From: Anabaena lutea FACHB-196
GTDB lineage: Bacteria; Cyanobacteriota; Cyanobacteriia; Cyanobacteriales; Nostocaceae
Assembly (NCBI RefSeq): GCF_014698305.1
Contig: NZ_JACJST010000029.1
Coordinates: 1-64,000 of the forward strand
Length of the DNA: 64,000 nucleotides
Direction: 5' to 3'
Part shown: positions 36,258-46,135 of the stretch, piece by piece
Position numbering within the stretch: the first letter of the stretch is position 1
Layout: every line of letters starts with the position of its first letter
Notes under the pieces: generated by a model
What the model saw: only the letters and a program-made list of their open reading frames with translations
Told to the model about the DNA's origin: nothing
Databases searched by the model: none
Program-made: the position numbers and the translations under genes

Positions 36258-38237
36258 TTATTTGGCAAACATTCCGTCAATAATATCGTGATACCGTTCG
36301 GTGACAACGTGTCGTCGAATTTTGAGGGTTTGTGTCATCAGACCATTTTCCATCGAAAACGGTTCTAGAATTAGTTTGAAGGGGCCAATCCGATCATCGG
36401 CTCGATAGCCTGGACGATTCTGCACTTCCCGATTCAACTCTTGCCTAAATAAATCCTGGATTATTTTACTCTCTATGTTAACTTTTTGACTGTCTGAGGT
36501 AGTAAGATTATCATCCTTGGTACTGAAATTCAGATTTTGACTTTCTGCCCATTTTTCCAAGGCTTCGATATTGGGAACAATCAAAGCACCAATACTGCGC
36601 TGGTCTTGTCCCACCAGCATGATTTGATCAATGTAGGGCGATCGCAAGCAAGCATTTTCAATTGGCTGTGGTTCGATATTTTCGCCATTGGTTAATACAA
36701 TCGTATCCTTGGCTCTACCAGTCAGCACTAAGTCATTTTCGGGAGTCACCCAACCCAAGTCACCGCTATCAAACCAACCTTCAGCATCTATTACTTTCTT
36801 TGTCGCTTCGGGATTTTGGTAATAGCCCTGCATAACTTGTGGCCCTTTGAGCAACACTAAACCCCGTTCTCCTACTGCTAGAGGCTGACGAGTTTCAGGA
36901 TTCACAATTTTTACTTCTGTAGCCGGAATTGGTTGTCCACATGAACCCCGCAAATTTCGCCAAGGACGACGCGCATGAGTTACTGGTGAAGTTTCTGTCA
37001 AGCCATAGCCTTGTAAAATCTCTACCCCAATAATTTCAAAAAAGTTATCTATATGTCTGGGAAGCGCACCTCCACCGCTAATTACCTGCTTAATGCGATC
37101 GCCTGTCGCTTCTCGCACCTTAGCATAAACTAATTTTTCTCCCAGGGCATGAAAAGGTAACAAAGCCAATTCTGCTATCTTCGCTTCTGAACGCTCAATG
37201 ACTGAGGCATTGATGTGATCTAAACTCAATCCCTGAGCAGTTCGCCGCGCTTGGATGTATTTCTGGCTCATTTCCAGTAAGAATTTAATTAATTGCTGTT
37301 TTTTGGCTGGTTGTGAGCGGAATTGCTTCTGCACGCCTTCATAAATTGATTCCCATAGCCGGGGTACACCAATCATGTAATTGGGTTTAAATTTTTTTAA
37401 ATCATCTTTAACAGCACGTAAATTGGTGTAAATTTGTGTGCAACCTTGAGAAAGTAAAAAATATTCACCACTCCGTTCGTAGCTGTGCCATGTGGGGAGA
37501 ATGCTGAGGACTATATCTCCTGCTTGTGGTTGCACCAACACTCCCAAGTTTTTTACTTGGTGTAGTAAGTTTTTCTGAGACAGCATTACACCCTTGGGTT
37601 TTCCTGTAGTACCAGAAGTATAAATTAGCGTTGCTAATGTGTCGCTGCTTTGTTTGATGACGACTAAAGTGTGGTTGCTACCAATTTCCAGCAATTGGGA
37701 AAAGTTCAGCACTGGAAAATTTTCTGCCGCAGGTGCGGCTTCGTCGGAAAGTAAGATTACCAGTTTAATGGGTAAGTCTTTCAGACGTGCCTCTAGTTTC
37801 TGGAATGTCTTGATATCCTCGAGTACAACCGCAGTGCTACCACTATTAGCAATGATAAAAAGTAATTCTTCTTGTTCTGCTTGGGCGCTACGCACCGCGT
37901 TCACTGCCCCTGCTGTCATGATACCTTGATCGGCAATAAACCAGCGGTGACTATTGTCCGCAATTAGGGAAATGCATTCACCTACATTTACTCCTAAGGA
38001 CTGCAACCCCGCTGCAAATCGTTGAATTTGGCTTGCTAACTGGCTATAGGTAATCTTAATTTCTGGTTTACTGTGGGGGTTATGAAGGGCAACAGTGCTA
38101 CCAAATTGCTTGCCAGCTAAAGGCCAAATTTCTGCCACCGACTCCACATTTGTATAATCTACCAAACTTTTTAATGCCTGACGTTCACGCTCAGGTAGAT
38201 TAGATAACGAAGAATACGCAGGTTGGGTGTTTGTCAT
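36258..38237 (-). CDS. Long-chain acyl-CoA/acyl-ACP synthetase (AMP-forming)
   Basis: The 659-residue ANL-family enzyme activates free fatty acids with ATP. Motifs: the P-loop LIYTSGTTGKPKGVMLSQ, LPTWHSYERSGEYF, QGYGLTETSPVTHARRP, and WFDSGDLGWVTPENDLVLTGRAKDTIV with the hinge. The overall form is that of the single cyanobacterial acyl-ACP synthetase (Aas), which recycles fatty acids from membrane lipids. Whether CoA or ACP is the acceptor cannot be seen in the sequence; ACP is inferred from the cyanobacterial family. Start ATG 38237. Confidence 0.93.
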   Translation of the reverse strand: MTNTQPAYSSLSNLPERERQALKSLVDYTNVESVAEIWPLAGKQFGSTVALHNPHSKPEIKITYSQLASQIQRFAAGLQSLGVNVGECISLIADNSHRWFIADQGIMTAGAVNAVRSAQAEQEELLFIIANSGSTAVVLEDIKTFQKLEARLKDLPIKLVILLSDEAAPAAENFPVLNFSQLLEIGSNHTLVVIKQSSDTLATLIYTSGTTGKPKGVMLSQKNLLHQVKNLGVLVQPQAGDIVLSILPTWHSYERSGEYFLLSQGCTQIYTNLRAVKDDLKKFKPNYMIGVPRLWESIYEGVQKQFRSQPAKKQQLIKFLLEMSQKYIQARRTAQGLSLDHINASVIERSEAKIAELALLPFHALGEKLVYAKVREATGDRIKQVISGGGALPRHIDNFFEIIGVEILQGYGLTETSPVTHARRPWRNLRGSCGQPIPATEVKIVNPETRQPLAVGERGLVLLKGPQVMQGYYQNPEATKKVIDAEGWFDSGDLGWVTPENDLVLTGRAKDTIVLTNGENIEPQPIENACLRSPYIDQIMLVGQDQRSIGALIVPNIEALEKWAESQNLNFSTKDDNLTTSDSQKVNIESKIIQDLFRQELNREVQNRPGYRADDRIGPFKLILEPFSMENGLMTQTLKIRRHVVTERYHDIIDGMFAK

Positions 38238-38813
38238 AATAGGTTGTTTGAAAAGTAATTTGGTTGTTCTTTGTATTAACAGTATTTAATATTTACAGTG
38301 TCTACCCTGTATAACCTCATGTGCAACTTTTTTCAAGCTCACCATCATAGAAGCTTTGAGGATCAGGATTTTATACAAAAGAGGCTGAAAACCTTGTTCT
38401 ATTTTAGAAAGTTGCACATCTTGTGTGGATGATAGTGCTGCAATTTCAACGATTATATTTACAAAAATTTATGCTAAACTGGATTTATATAGATTAAATG
38501 TAATAGTTTCATTTCTAGGCAGTTCCATGCATTTTACTGTCAGAGCCAATCAATGTCCCAATAATTGCTAATTCGCAATTCTCCTATTCATGAATGCAGA
38601 AGAGAGAAAATCACATTGCTTGGCGTTCATGACTTCTAGAAATCAATTCCAGCCGAATTTCTTCTGAGTCAGCAGTAACACAGGTTTGATATTGGCTTTT
38701 GTCCTATATTCTCTACTAAATACCTGAAATGTGCTGTAACTTTCTTTACCGCCATTAATTACGAGTTATGAGTTATGAATTGTTACCACTTAATTATCGA
38801 GGGGTGATTACCT
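38238..38813. other. Spacer upstream of the acyl-ACP synthetase
   Basis: About 575 A+T-rich bases between divergent genes. I see no RNA gene or strong repeat, only short ATTCGCAATT/ATTACGAGTTATGAGTTATG motifs near 38566 and 38757. Confidence 0.4.
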
Positions 38814-39068
38814 ATGGGTTTTATTGATGCATTATTAATTACAGCCATCAATGTGGCAGCTTGTTTAGCTTTCCCTAAGCTTCTATCTATGTTTTTAGCT
38901 CCTAAAACTAAATTATCTGAGCCATCATCAATGGCTTCTAATTTACAAGCCACTTACATAGAAGTAGCAAGTTTCCCCTATTGTACAACTTATGCGTTGA
39001 CTCGTAGACAGTTCTGTAAATTCAGCCCTCATTTCTGTTCCCAGTGTTCTCCTCATGGAAGGGAATAG
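38814..39068 (+). CDS. Small hypothetical membrane protein
   Basis: An 84-codon frame starting ATG with a GAGGGG motif 14 bases upstream. The N-terminus MGFIDALLITAINVAACLAF is a good membrane segment, followed by PKLLSMFLAPKTKLSEPSS. The C-terminal half is Cys-rich and irregular (CTTYALTRRQFCKFSPHFCS), which may mean that the true gene is shorter or frameshifted. Family unknown. Confidence 0.45.
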   Translation: MGFIDALLITAINVAACLAFPKLLSMFLAPKTKLSEPSSMASNLQATYIEVASFPYCTTYALTRRQFCKFSPHFCSQCSPHGRE

Positions 39069-39116
39069 TGACATTTGGGGATTTTAGCTGGAAACATAAA
39101 TTTGACTAAATAATTA

Positions 39117-39178
39117 CTAATTCGTAATTCGTAATAATGCCTACGGCAGGCTAGCATTATTATCAATTACGAATTATG
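39117..39178. repeat. Dispersed palindromic repeat (ATTACGAATT type)
   Basis: ATTCGTAATTCGTAATAATG, CCTACGGCAGGC and ATTATTATCAATTACGAATT form a long imperfect palindrome. A related copy is at 53188-53240 and a diverged one near 34893-34990. Confidence 0.65.
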
Positions 39179-39625
39179 TTGACATCTACCTGCTTTGGTA
39201 GAAATGGGTAATACTAAAGATAAAAATAAAATCTCCGCGTGCCTCTGTGGTTTTCTCTGTATTCCTCTGCGTTAAAATAACAATTTTTAATCAAAAAAGA
39301 TAGAGATTTGTACCTCTCTAACTCTCAACCTAAATAATTATAAAAAATATAATTTGGTGATAATTTAAAACATCATATCCCAAGGCAGATAACAAAAAAT
39401 TTTACAGCTTTATAGCCAGAGTATACAAAAAGTACAGAACAATGACTATAAAGCCAAAATATGTCCTAGAGGACATGATATCTAGGATAAATTTCCAAAG
39501 GATAACAAGAGAGCAATTCCGCCGAATTTGCTAAAAATTGCCCACACTGATTTTCTTTCTTTATTTACACCGCTATAAATTAGCGGGAATTAAATTTTAT
39601 TCAGCACGTTATCCTTAGGGGCTAA

Positions 39626-39681
39626 CTGAGTTTTTTACTCAGTTTCTGAGTCGTGAAGGGGATCTGGTTTCAGATCCCTTT
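39626..39681. other. Two adjacent hairpins in a long gene-free stretch
   Basis: CTGAGT-TTTTT-ACTCAG (39626-39642) and a near-perfect 11-bp stem AAGGGGATCTG/CAGATCCCTTT (39656-39681) lie in the 950-base spacer 39069-40021. No gene precedes them closely on either strand, so they could end an unannotated transcript or belong to a small RNA. The rest of the spacer shows no supported gene. Confidence 0.4.
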
Positions 39682-40021
39682 ACAGGTTCATTAGACAAAG
39701 GAATTTGTTGCCAAGATGCAACAACGCCGATGGATGTCTTTTGAATGGAACGAGGTTTATTTAATAGGAAGTGGCTATCGATTTAGTCAAGGTAGATAGT
39801 TCCAAAAAGCATAGACATTTAATTTATGCTTAGAGTTTGACGGAGATAAAGCCGACAAGGAACACTACCAGACTTTCTGACACCAACCTACCAACATTTA
39901 CCTAAAACAGGGCATTTGTAAAAAAATGCATTGATATTGATGACGAATCAACCATCACAGGCACAAAGGAGTGTGCCGCTATTCCCGAACTAGCGTTGGG
40001 AATAACTTGGGTGCGGCAAAT

Positions 40022-40234
40022 TCAGATGTCACCATTGACCTGCATTTGATGGACTTGATCCGCTAACTCTTGACGACCTTGGTCATCAAGTTTATCAATT
40101 GCTAACATCCCCATAAGAATCACTTCTTTCAGGGTTAAACGCGTAGAATGTGCCTGTTTTTGCACAATCTCTTTGATAATTGGACTTACACCGATTGCTG
40201 TACTAGCTCTAGCCACGGAAGAACAGGGAAACAT
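40022..40234 (-). CDS. Small hypothetical protein
   Basis: A 70-codon frame with coherent composition (IIKEIVQKQAHSTRLTLKEV, MLAIDKLDDQGRQELADQVH). The second half predicts two amphipathic helices, as in small DNA-binding or regulatory proteins. ATG start at 40234. No family recognised. It is divergent from the SGNH hydrolase gene. Confidence 0.5.
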   Translation of the reverse strand: MFPCSSVARASTAIGVSPIIKEIVQKQAHSTRLTLKEVILMGMLAIDKLDDQGRQELADQVHQMQVNGDI

Positions 40235-40455
40235 TAACGACTGCGGATAAATCCTAGCACGTTAAAGGCAGTTATTGTATATAGCGAAAATTTTCATAAA
40301 AATGCTTATAGTTACAATTTATACTAATTTTGCGAAAAAACTATTCTGACGGGGGATCTTGATACAAGCGTAAGGAAAGTAAAATTTTCCTGAATTCAGT
40401 CCGATAAGGCTGTCATAAGGAAAAGCAGTGAGTACTTACGAGGAAAGAAAAAACG

Positions 40456-41520
40456 ATGACGGAACCTTATCTGTTGGCAGCGAGCTTGTTAACAGGATTG
40501 GCAGTACCAGCATCGGCTCTCCCAAAGATGTCGAGTATCCCGCCAGAAAATACTGAATTCCTGTGGAATTTCCCACAGGATTCACAGTTACAAGTAGGTA
40601 AAAAATTTATCCCCAGTGTTGATATTTCTTTACCAGAATTCAGTAGTCAATCTGTTTCCGCTAGGAATTTACAGCCCACCTCAGGTAAACAAATAATACC
40701 TAGTGTTGACATCTTGTTAGCACAAGTCAAGAACTACGTTTTGCCAACACCCATAAAATCATCACTGAACTTCAGTTCCCAACCAACTAACCAAATTCCC
40801 GTATCTGGGAATCAACTTTACTATCTGAGATTAGCGTCTCTAAGAACTGGTCAAATTTACACTCGTGTGGATGATGAGGATTTACAGTCTTCTTGGAAGT
40901 CCACTAAAAAACAGAAACTCAGCTATGAGGATTGGAAAGACTTATTAGCTATGGAAGCCAGAGCTATTTCCCAAGGACAAGGTACAAATCGTTTGAGTAT
41001 CTTGGTGGGTGATTCTTTGAGTCTGTGGTTTCCTAAAGAAAAACTGCCTGCTGGTAAATTGTGGTTAAATCAAGGCATATCTGGAGATAGTTCCATAGGA
41101 GTTTTCAAAAGATTAGCGGCATTTTCAGCCACAAAGCCGGAAGTGATTTATCTGATGGTGGGTATCAATGATTTACTCAAGGGTGCTAGTGACTTGTCAA
41201 TTTTGCATAATCAACGCCTGATTATTCGCCGCTTACGCCAGACTCACCCCAAAAGTCGGATCATTGTCCAATCAATTTTGCCGATTCGCCGGACGAAAAT
41301 TCCTAACAGCCGTATTCGTCACCTCAATGCCCAAATTGGTGTGATTGCTAAACAAGAAGGTGCTAATTATTTAAATATCCACAATTGGTTTACAGATGTT
41401 CAGGGCAACTTACTTTCAGAGTTGACAACAGATGGGGTGCATTTGTCACCAGAGGGATATGATGTATGGCGATCAGCCCTCCAGCAAATAGAATACAGAG
41501 TTGCTCAACGGGCGAATTGA
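40456..41520 (+). CDS. SGNH/GDSL-family hydrolase
   Basis: The 354-residue protein has an N-terminal hydrophobic stretch (PYLLAASLLTGLAVPASALP), probably a signal peptide, a low-complexity linker with a doubled K(F/Q)IIPSVDI-type segment, and a C-terminal SGNH domain. The catalytic blocks are SILVGDSLSLWFP (Ser), LNQGISGDSS (Gly), YLMVGINDLLKG (Asn) and TTDGVHLSPEGYDVW (Asp and His). Such enzymes cleave esters of lipids, polysaccharides or peptidoglycan; the substrate is unknown. ATG 40456 is the start. Confidence 0.88.
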   Translation: MTEPYLLAASLLTGLAVPASALPKMSSIPPENTEFLWNFPQDSQLQVGKKFIPSVDISLPEFSSQSVSARNLQPTSGKQIIPSVDILLAQVKNYVLPTPIKSSLNFSSQPTNQIPVSGNQLYYLRLASLRTGQIYTRVDDEDLQSSWKSTKKQKLSYEDWKDLLAMEARAISQGQGTNRLSILVGDSLSLWFPKEKLPAGKLWLNQGISGDSSIGVFKRLAAFSATKPEVIYLMVGINDLLKGASDLSILHNQRLIIRRLRQTHPKSRIIVQSILPIRRTKIPNSRIRHLNAQIGVIAKQEGANYLNIHNWFTDVQGNLLSELTTDGVHLSPEGYDVWRSALQQIEYRVAQRAN

Positions 41521-41637
41521 GTTTCAGCTAATGTGTTTTTAGTATGATCAAGACGCGGAAGGAAAGGTTTTGATGCAGTTTAAATGATGATCAGGTTATA
41601 GGTAGCATTCTTATTTGATTTGCTCTCATGGAAAGGT

Positions 41638-42480
41638 TCAGATACCCGACTTTGCCAAGATGCTGGGTATCTGGTAGTTTAAAACCTGATTTAACTTGCC
41701 ACTGCGATAACCTTCTAAATCTAGGGTGACGTAGATAAAGCCCAAATTCTGAAATGCACTAACTAAAGTGGGTAAATCTGTAGTCAAGACAAAATCTTTA
41801 ATTTTTTCTGGTGGTAGTTCAATGCGTGCTGTATCATCTGCTGAACGCACTCGTAAATTCTCCCAACCTAATTTTCGTAGATAAATTTCTGCTCTACCAA
41901 CTCGCTGTAACTTGGCGATAGTAATTTCTTCACCATAGGGAAAGCGAGAACTCAGACAAGGTTGAGCGGGTTTATCCCACCAAGGTAAACCGAGTTGTTG
42001 AGAAAGTTGACGGACTTCGGCTTTGGTGACACTAATTTCGGCTAAGGGCGATCGCGCACCTCTTTCTTTTGCAGCCTTAATTCCGGGGCGATAATCGTGC
42101 AGATCATCGGCGTTTACGCCATCTACCACATAGGGATAGCCTAACTCTAAAGCTAAAGGCCTGAGTGTATCATGCAGTTCACTTTTGCAAAAATAGCAGC
42201 GGTTAACAGGGTTAGAGGTGTAATTGGGATTTTCCATCTCGTGAGTCTGGACGATTTGATGGTGAATCCCGATAGTTGCGGCTTGAATTTTCGCGTCTTC
42301 CAACTCTTCTGGTAATAGGGAAGGAGAGACAGCAGTTACAGCCAAAGCGCGATCGCCCAACACATCATAGGCAATTTTAGCCACTAATGTACTGTCAACT
42401 CCTCCTGAGTAGGCAATCAAAGCCTGCTCCATTTCTGCAAATAATGCTTTTAATTGTTCTAGTTTTTCTGTTAGTTTCAT
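41638..42480 (-). CDS. larE: ATP-dependent sacrificial sulfur transferase LarE
   Basis: The 280-residue PP-loop enzyme supplies sulfur for the nickel-pincer cofactor in organisms with lactate racemase-type enzymes. Motifs: the pyrophosphatase loop ALIAYSGGVDSTLVAKIAYD, NRCYFCKSELHDTLRPLA, YVVDGVNADDLHDYRPG and PCLSSRFPYGEEIT. The Cys in NRCYFCKSEL or PCLSSRF could be the sacrificial one. larB and larC are not adjacent, so the cofactor role is inferred from the family. I place the start at ATG 42480 (MKLTEKLEQ); the frame is open further upstream only to a TTG at 42516. Confidence 0.88.
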   Translation of the reverse strand: MKLTEKLEQLKALFAEMEQALIAYSGGVDSTLVAKIAYDVLGDRALAVTAVSPSLLPEELEDAKIQAATIGIHHQIVQTHEMENPNYTSNPVNRCYFCKSELHDTLRPLALELGYPYVVDGVNADDLHDYRPGIKAAKERGARSPLAEISVTKAEVRQLSQQLGLPWWDKPAQPCLSSRFPYGEEITIAKLQRVGRAEIYLRKLGWENLRVRSADDTARIELPPEKIKDFVLTTDLPTLVSAFQNLGFIYVTLDLEGYRSGKLNQVLNYQIPSILAKSGI

Positions 42481-42757
42481 TTCCCAATCCTGCCAAAACT
42501 TTATAGCACCCGACAACTTCTATTTTAGAAGAGCAGACCGTTATCTTCTCTAAAAAACTGGTAAGTAGGTTGGTGTAAAGCGATCTTGCTGGAGGGAATA
42601 GGGTTTTAGCCTAATTTTTTGTCAGAATCAGGATGCATGGCTTTAGCTGGCGTGACGACGTATAAGTCATACGCCAAGCTGCGCTATCAGGATTAGAGGA
42701 TTTTTAGGATTTGTACTTGATAATTAATCCCTAATTATGGATATATCACAACACATC

Positions 42758-42920
42758 ATCAAAAATCATGATTCTGTAAATCCTTAAATCCTGTAAATCC
42801 TGATTCTGACAAATAATCAAAAATCATGATTCTGTAAATCCTTAAATCCTATAAATCCTGATTCTGACAAATAATCAAATATCATCATCCTATACCTCCT
42901 TAAATCCTGATTCTGATAAT
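42758..42920. repeat. 58-base tandem direct repeat
   Basis: Two near-identical 58-base units (42758-42815 and 42816-42873; ATCAAAAATCATGATTCTGT ... TCCTGATTCTGACAAATA) are followed by a diverged partial third. Each unit contains nested TAAATCCT motifs. It lies between larE and the hybrid kinase gene. A related motif (GAATCAGGATGTCCAGGATT) occurs near 60251. Confidence 0.85.
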
Positions 42921-44758
42921 TAGCTATACTTGGCTACCATACTACCTAAAAGTTGTAAATCTAGTGGTTTAGAAATATAGTCATTGACACCGGCGGCTAG
43001 ACAAGTTTCTCTATCCCCTTTCATAGCCATCGCTGTTTGAGCAATTATGGGTATATTTTGGTATTGAGAATTTTCTCGCAGTTGTTGTACCAAGTTCAAA
43101 CCATTGGCATCTGGGAGGCTGACATCGATTAAAATGATTGCTGGTTGCATCTGTGAAAGTATCGTCCACATTTCAAAAGCATTCTTCACACAAGTTACCT
43201 GATAACCCAATCTACCCAGATAAATTCGCATTAATTCAGCATTGGCTAAATCATCTTCTACCAATAAAACTTGTTTTGAAGAACTAATAACATCACCAGA
43301 TTCAGCTAGGGATGCAGAATAATTATTTAAATCTTGACTAATTTCTAAATCCTTTGCGGCCTTTACTTCTATAGCTTCTAATACCTTTCCCGTTGGCTTT
43401 AGGGGAAGGAGGATGGTAAAACAGGAACCGCGATTTACTTCCGATTCCAATTCTAAAGAACCACCATGAATTTCTGCCAGTTGCTTAGTCACTACTAACC
43501 CCAAACCAGTACCTTCATTGCTACTAGATGCAGAGTTAGCAATTTGGCTATAAGGACGAAATAGTAAAGCTTGATTTTCAGGAGAGATGCCAATCCCAGT
43601 ATCCCAAATGGTAAAACGTAAATATAAATCTTGCGTAGTTACTCGTAAACCGACGCTGCCTAAATTTGTAAATTTGACGGCATTGAAAAGTAAATTTAAT
43701 AGCATTTGTTTAAGTCGCAAAGGGTCAGCTACTAAATTTTTGATATCAGGGTCTATTTCTAGTCGTAGTTTCAAACCTTTATTAGCGGCTTTTTCTTTGA
43801 CCAAAGCTAAAACATTGCGGCATAGTATCGGTACATCAACTACATCCCATTGCACTTCCATTTGATTAGCTTCAATTTTGGAGAGATCCAAAATATCATT
43901 AATCAGACCTAGCAAATGCTTACCACTAGATTGGATGATGTGTAGATACTCTTGGTGACGCTGTTTTTCTGGTTCGTAGCCTTGTGCCAGCAGCAGATGG
44001 GTGAATCCAATAATCGAACTAAGCGGGGTACGAATTTCGTGACTGGTATTAGCCAGAAACTGGTTTTTGAGTTGATTGGTGCGTTCTAGTTCCTGATTGA
44101 AGCTTGCTAACTGTTCACTATGTTGTTGCCAAGATTGTATTTGCTTAAGTTGTGCTAAGGTGCGATCGCAATACTCGACTGTTTTGTTGATTAGTTGCGA
44201 TCGCAGTTCATTTAGGGATGGGTTGAGTGGTTCGCAATTAGAGTTGGAGTTAGCTGTGGCAATAATCAGCCATCCCTTGACACCGCTAGAATCCTCAACC
44301 AAAGGCCAAGCGCTGGCAGGTTTTTGTCTCTCCATCTGCTGCACATCTTCAAATCTAATGGCAGCGTGTAATCGCAATCGCAGCTTTGTTCCTTTTGTGG
44401 ATCTTACTTCCAAGGTCAAAGTTTGTGAACTGGGAGAAGCCGAAACATAACAGACCTGACCAACTGTTTCTTGTGGTTGAAACAGAGCAATACCAACGGC
44501 ACACTGCACTCGACTGCCACTTAAAGCCTTGTGAAGTAAGTTGACCACGATTTGGAAAATTTCTGCTTCTGGAGGTCTTGTCTGTGACATTTGGGTAGAA
44601 GCAGAAAGCAGACAATCGTTGAGACGACACTGCAATTGGTTCAAGCTGCTTTCTAACCACAATTGCTCCCGCAGGTGCTGGATTGTTGTCAAAAGTGCTG
44701 GAGTTTTATCTATCTGTGAGTTCTGTTCTGGTAAGCTTGAAGACTGCTGCATGGTCAA
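42920..44758 (-). CDS. Hybrid sensor histidine kinase/response regulator
   Basis: The 612-residue protein lacks membrane segments. The N-terminal about 200 residues form a GAF-like or unknown sensor region. The kinase core has FLANTSHEIRTPLSSIIGFT (phospho-His), LLFNAVKFTNLGSVGL (N box), WDTGIGISPENQALLF (G1) and GTGLGLVVTKQLAEIHGG (G2). A C-terminal receiver has IILIDVSLPDANGL (phospho-Asp) and DYISKPLDLQLL. The signal sensed is unknown. Start ATG 44758. Confidence 0.92.
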   Translation of the reverse strand: MTMQQSSSLPEQNSQIDKTPALLTTIQHLREQLWLESSLNQLQCRLNDCLLSASTQMSQTRPPEAEIFQIVVNLLHKALSGSRVQCAVGIALFQPQETVGQVCYVSASPSSQTLTLEVRSTKGTKLRLRLHAAIRFEDVQQMERQKPASAWPLVEDSSGVKGWLIIATANSNSNCEPLNPSLNELRSQLINKTVEYCDRTLAQLKQIQSWQQHSEQLASFNQELERTNQLKNQFLANTSHEIRTPLSSIIGFTHLLLAQGYEPEKQRHQEYLHIIQSSGKHLLGLINDILDLSKIEANQMEVQWDVVDVPILCRNVLALVKEKAANKGLKLRLEIDPDIKNLVADPLRLKQMLLNLLFNAVKFTNLGSVGLRVTTQDLYLRFTIWDTGIGISPENQALLFRPYSQIANSASSSNEGTGLGLVVTKQLAEIHGGSLELESEVNRGSCFTILLPLKPTGKVLEAIEVKAAKDLEISQDLNNYSASLAESGDVISSSKQVLLVEDDLANAELMRIYLGRLGYQVTCVKNAFEMWTILSQMQPAIILIDVSLPDANGLNLVQQLRENSQYQNIPIIAQTAMAMKGDRETCLAAGVNDYISKPLDLQLLGSMVAKYS

Positions 44759-44935
44759 CTAGACCACTGAAAAAAGTGATCTTTGCAAGAAAATATGAAC
44801 CTGATTTTATGTATATTAACGTACAAAATTTTTCTATTTGTCAAATATAACTGATAGTGTCAATTTTAACTGCTAATCGCACCATTATTGAAGGAAATTA
44901 CACACCGAAAATTTTCTTAATAGAGACTTAAAACT

Positions 44936-45802
44936 ATGGATACACAACTAGCTCAATTAATGATCAACGGTATTGCTGTGGGCAGCATTATTGCTCTAGC
45001 AGCAGTTGGACTCACGCTTACTTATGGAATTTTACGATTATCTAACTTTGCTCACGGTGACTTTCTCACCTTGGGAGCTTATCTCACTCTACTGGTAAAT
45101 AACCTCGGTCTAAATATTTGGCTATCAATGATTTTAGCGGCTGGGGGAACAGTAGCAGCGATGTTAGTGGCAGAAAAATTGCTCTGGTCAAGAATGCGGT
45201 CTATCCGTGCTACTTCGACAACACTAATAATTATTTCCATTGGACTGGCTTTATTTCTCCGCAATGGCATTATTTTCATTTGGGGCGGTAAAAACCTCGA
45301 CTATAATCTGCCTGTAATTCCGGCTTTAGAATTTGGGCAATTAAAAGTACCGCAAAATCAATTATGGGTACTGGGGTTAGCCGTGCTGGCGATTGTGTTC
45401 CTACACTACCTCCTGCAAAACACCAAAATTGGCAAAGCAATGCGGGCTGTTGCTGACGATTTAGACTTAGCGAGAGTATCTGGCATCAACGTTGATAGAG
45501 TAATTCTTTGGACTTGGGTAATTGCGGGAACTTTCACTTCTTTAGGCGGCAGTATGTATGGTTTGATTACTGCTGTACGACCGAATATGGGCTGGTTTTT
45601 GATTTTGCCTTTATTTGCTTCTGTGATTTTAGGGGGAATTGGCAATCCTTATGGTGCGATCGCAGCGGCTTTCATCATTGGCATCGTACAAGAAGTGAGT
45701 ACTCTTTGGCTGGGTTCTCAATATAAACAAGGTGTAGCTTTGTTTATGATGATTTTGGTGCTGCTCATTCGTCCCAAAGGTTTATTTAAAGGCACGATTT
45801 AA
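44936..45802 (+). CDS. Branched-chain/neutral amino acid ABC transporter permease (LivH-type)
   Basis: The 288-residue inner-membrane permease has about eight hydrophobic segments. Family motifs: GSIIALAAVGLTLTYGILRL, NFAHGDFLTLGAYL, IGKAMRAVADDLDLARVSGI (the EAA-like cytoplasmic loop) and FASVILGGIGNPYGAIAAAF. It resembles NatD/LivH of the cyanobacterial N-II neutral amino-acid uptake system, whose other subunits are not adjacent. A long inverted repeat follows. Confidence 0.9.
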   Translation: MDTQLAQLMINGIAVGSIIALAAVGLTLTYGILRLSNFAHGDFLTLGAYLTLLVNNLGLNIWLSMILAAGGTVAAMLVAEKLLWSRMRSIRATSTTLIIISIGLALFLRNGIIFIWGGKNLDYNLPVIPALEFGQLKVPQNQLWVLGLAVLAIVFLHYLLQNTKIGKAMRAVADDLDLARVSGINVDRVILWTWVIAGTFTSLGGSMYGLITAVRPNMGWFLILPLFASVILGGIGNPYGAIAAAFIIGIVQEVSTLWLGSQYKQGVALFMMILVLLIRPKGLFKGTI

Positions 45803-45877
45803 CAGTGAGCAGTTTTCCGTTACCAGTGACATAGCGGGTGTGAAACACTACGCCATGTCCCTGATAACTGTTCACTG
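45803..45877. repeat. Long inverted repeat (hairpin) after the permease gene
   Basis: CAGTGAGCAGTT at 45803 pairs with AACTGTTCACTG ending at 45877, and the inner parts (GTGACATAGCG / CGCCATGTCCC) also pair imperfectly. It is a likely terminator or palindromic element between two convergent genes. Confidence 0.65.
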
Positions 45878-45904
45878 ATTTGAGCAGCACCAGTCCACTT
45901 CTAA

Positions 45905-46024
45905 CTACTCAATGATGTGGAAATAATAAGCTGCTACCAAAAAATTGATAGCCAACAGTAGCAAAGCCCAACCTGTACGAAAGACGTAGGTAGGTTTAGC
46001 AGCAGTTTTGCCTTTAGCTGTCAT
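45905..46024 (-). CDS. psaX: Photosystem I subunit PsaX
   Basis: The 39-residue single-helix protein (MTAKGKTAAKPTYVFRTGWA, then a hydrophobic helix LLLLAINFLVAAYYF ending HIIE) matches PsaX of thermophilic and heterocystous cyanobacteria. PsaX is a small peripheral photosystem I subunit that binds a chlorophyll. The ATG at 46024 has AGGAG in TAGGAGAACTGCTAATG just upstream. The frame continues upstream to 46171, but that part is non-homologous and untranslated in my reading. Confidence 0.85.
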   Translation of the reverse strand: MTAKGKTAAKPTYVFRTGWALLLLAINFLVAAYYFHIIE

Positions 46025-46135
46025 TAGCAGTTCTCCTAAATTTGGTGACTTTTTAAGAAATACCAAACAGCAGCGCCAATTGCCCAAATTCTTTAAAAAT
46101 ATTTTTGTAAGAACAGGGAATCGTCCGTTTACGGT

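Noticed and set aside
36258-38237. Acyl-ACP synthetase starting MTNTQPA, the same as the repeat-derived start of the YqgF-like gene
   Set aside because: The upstream sequence is not an ATGACTA/ATGACCA array, so the match is chance.
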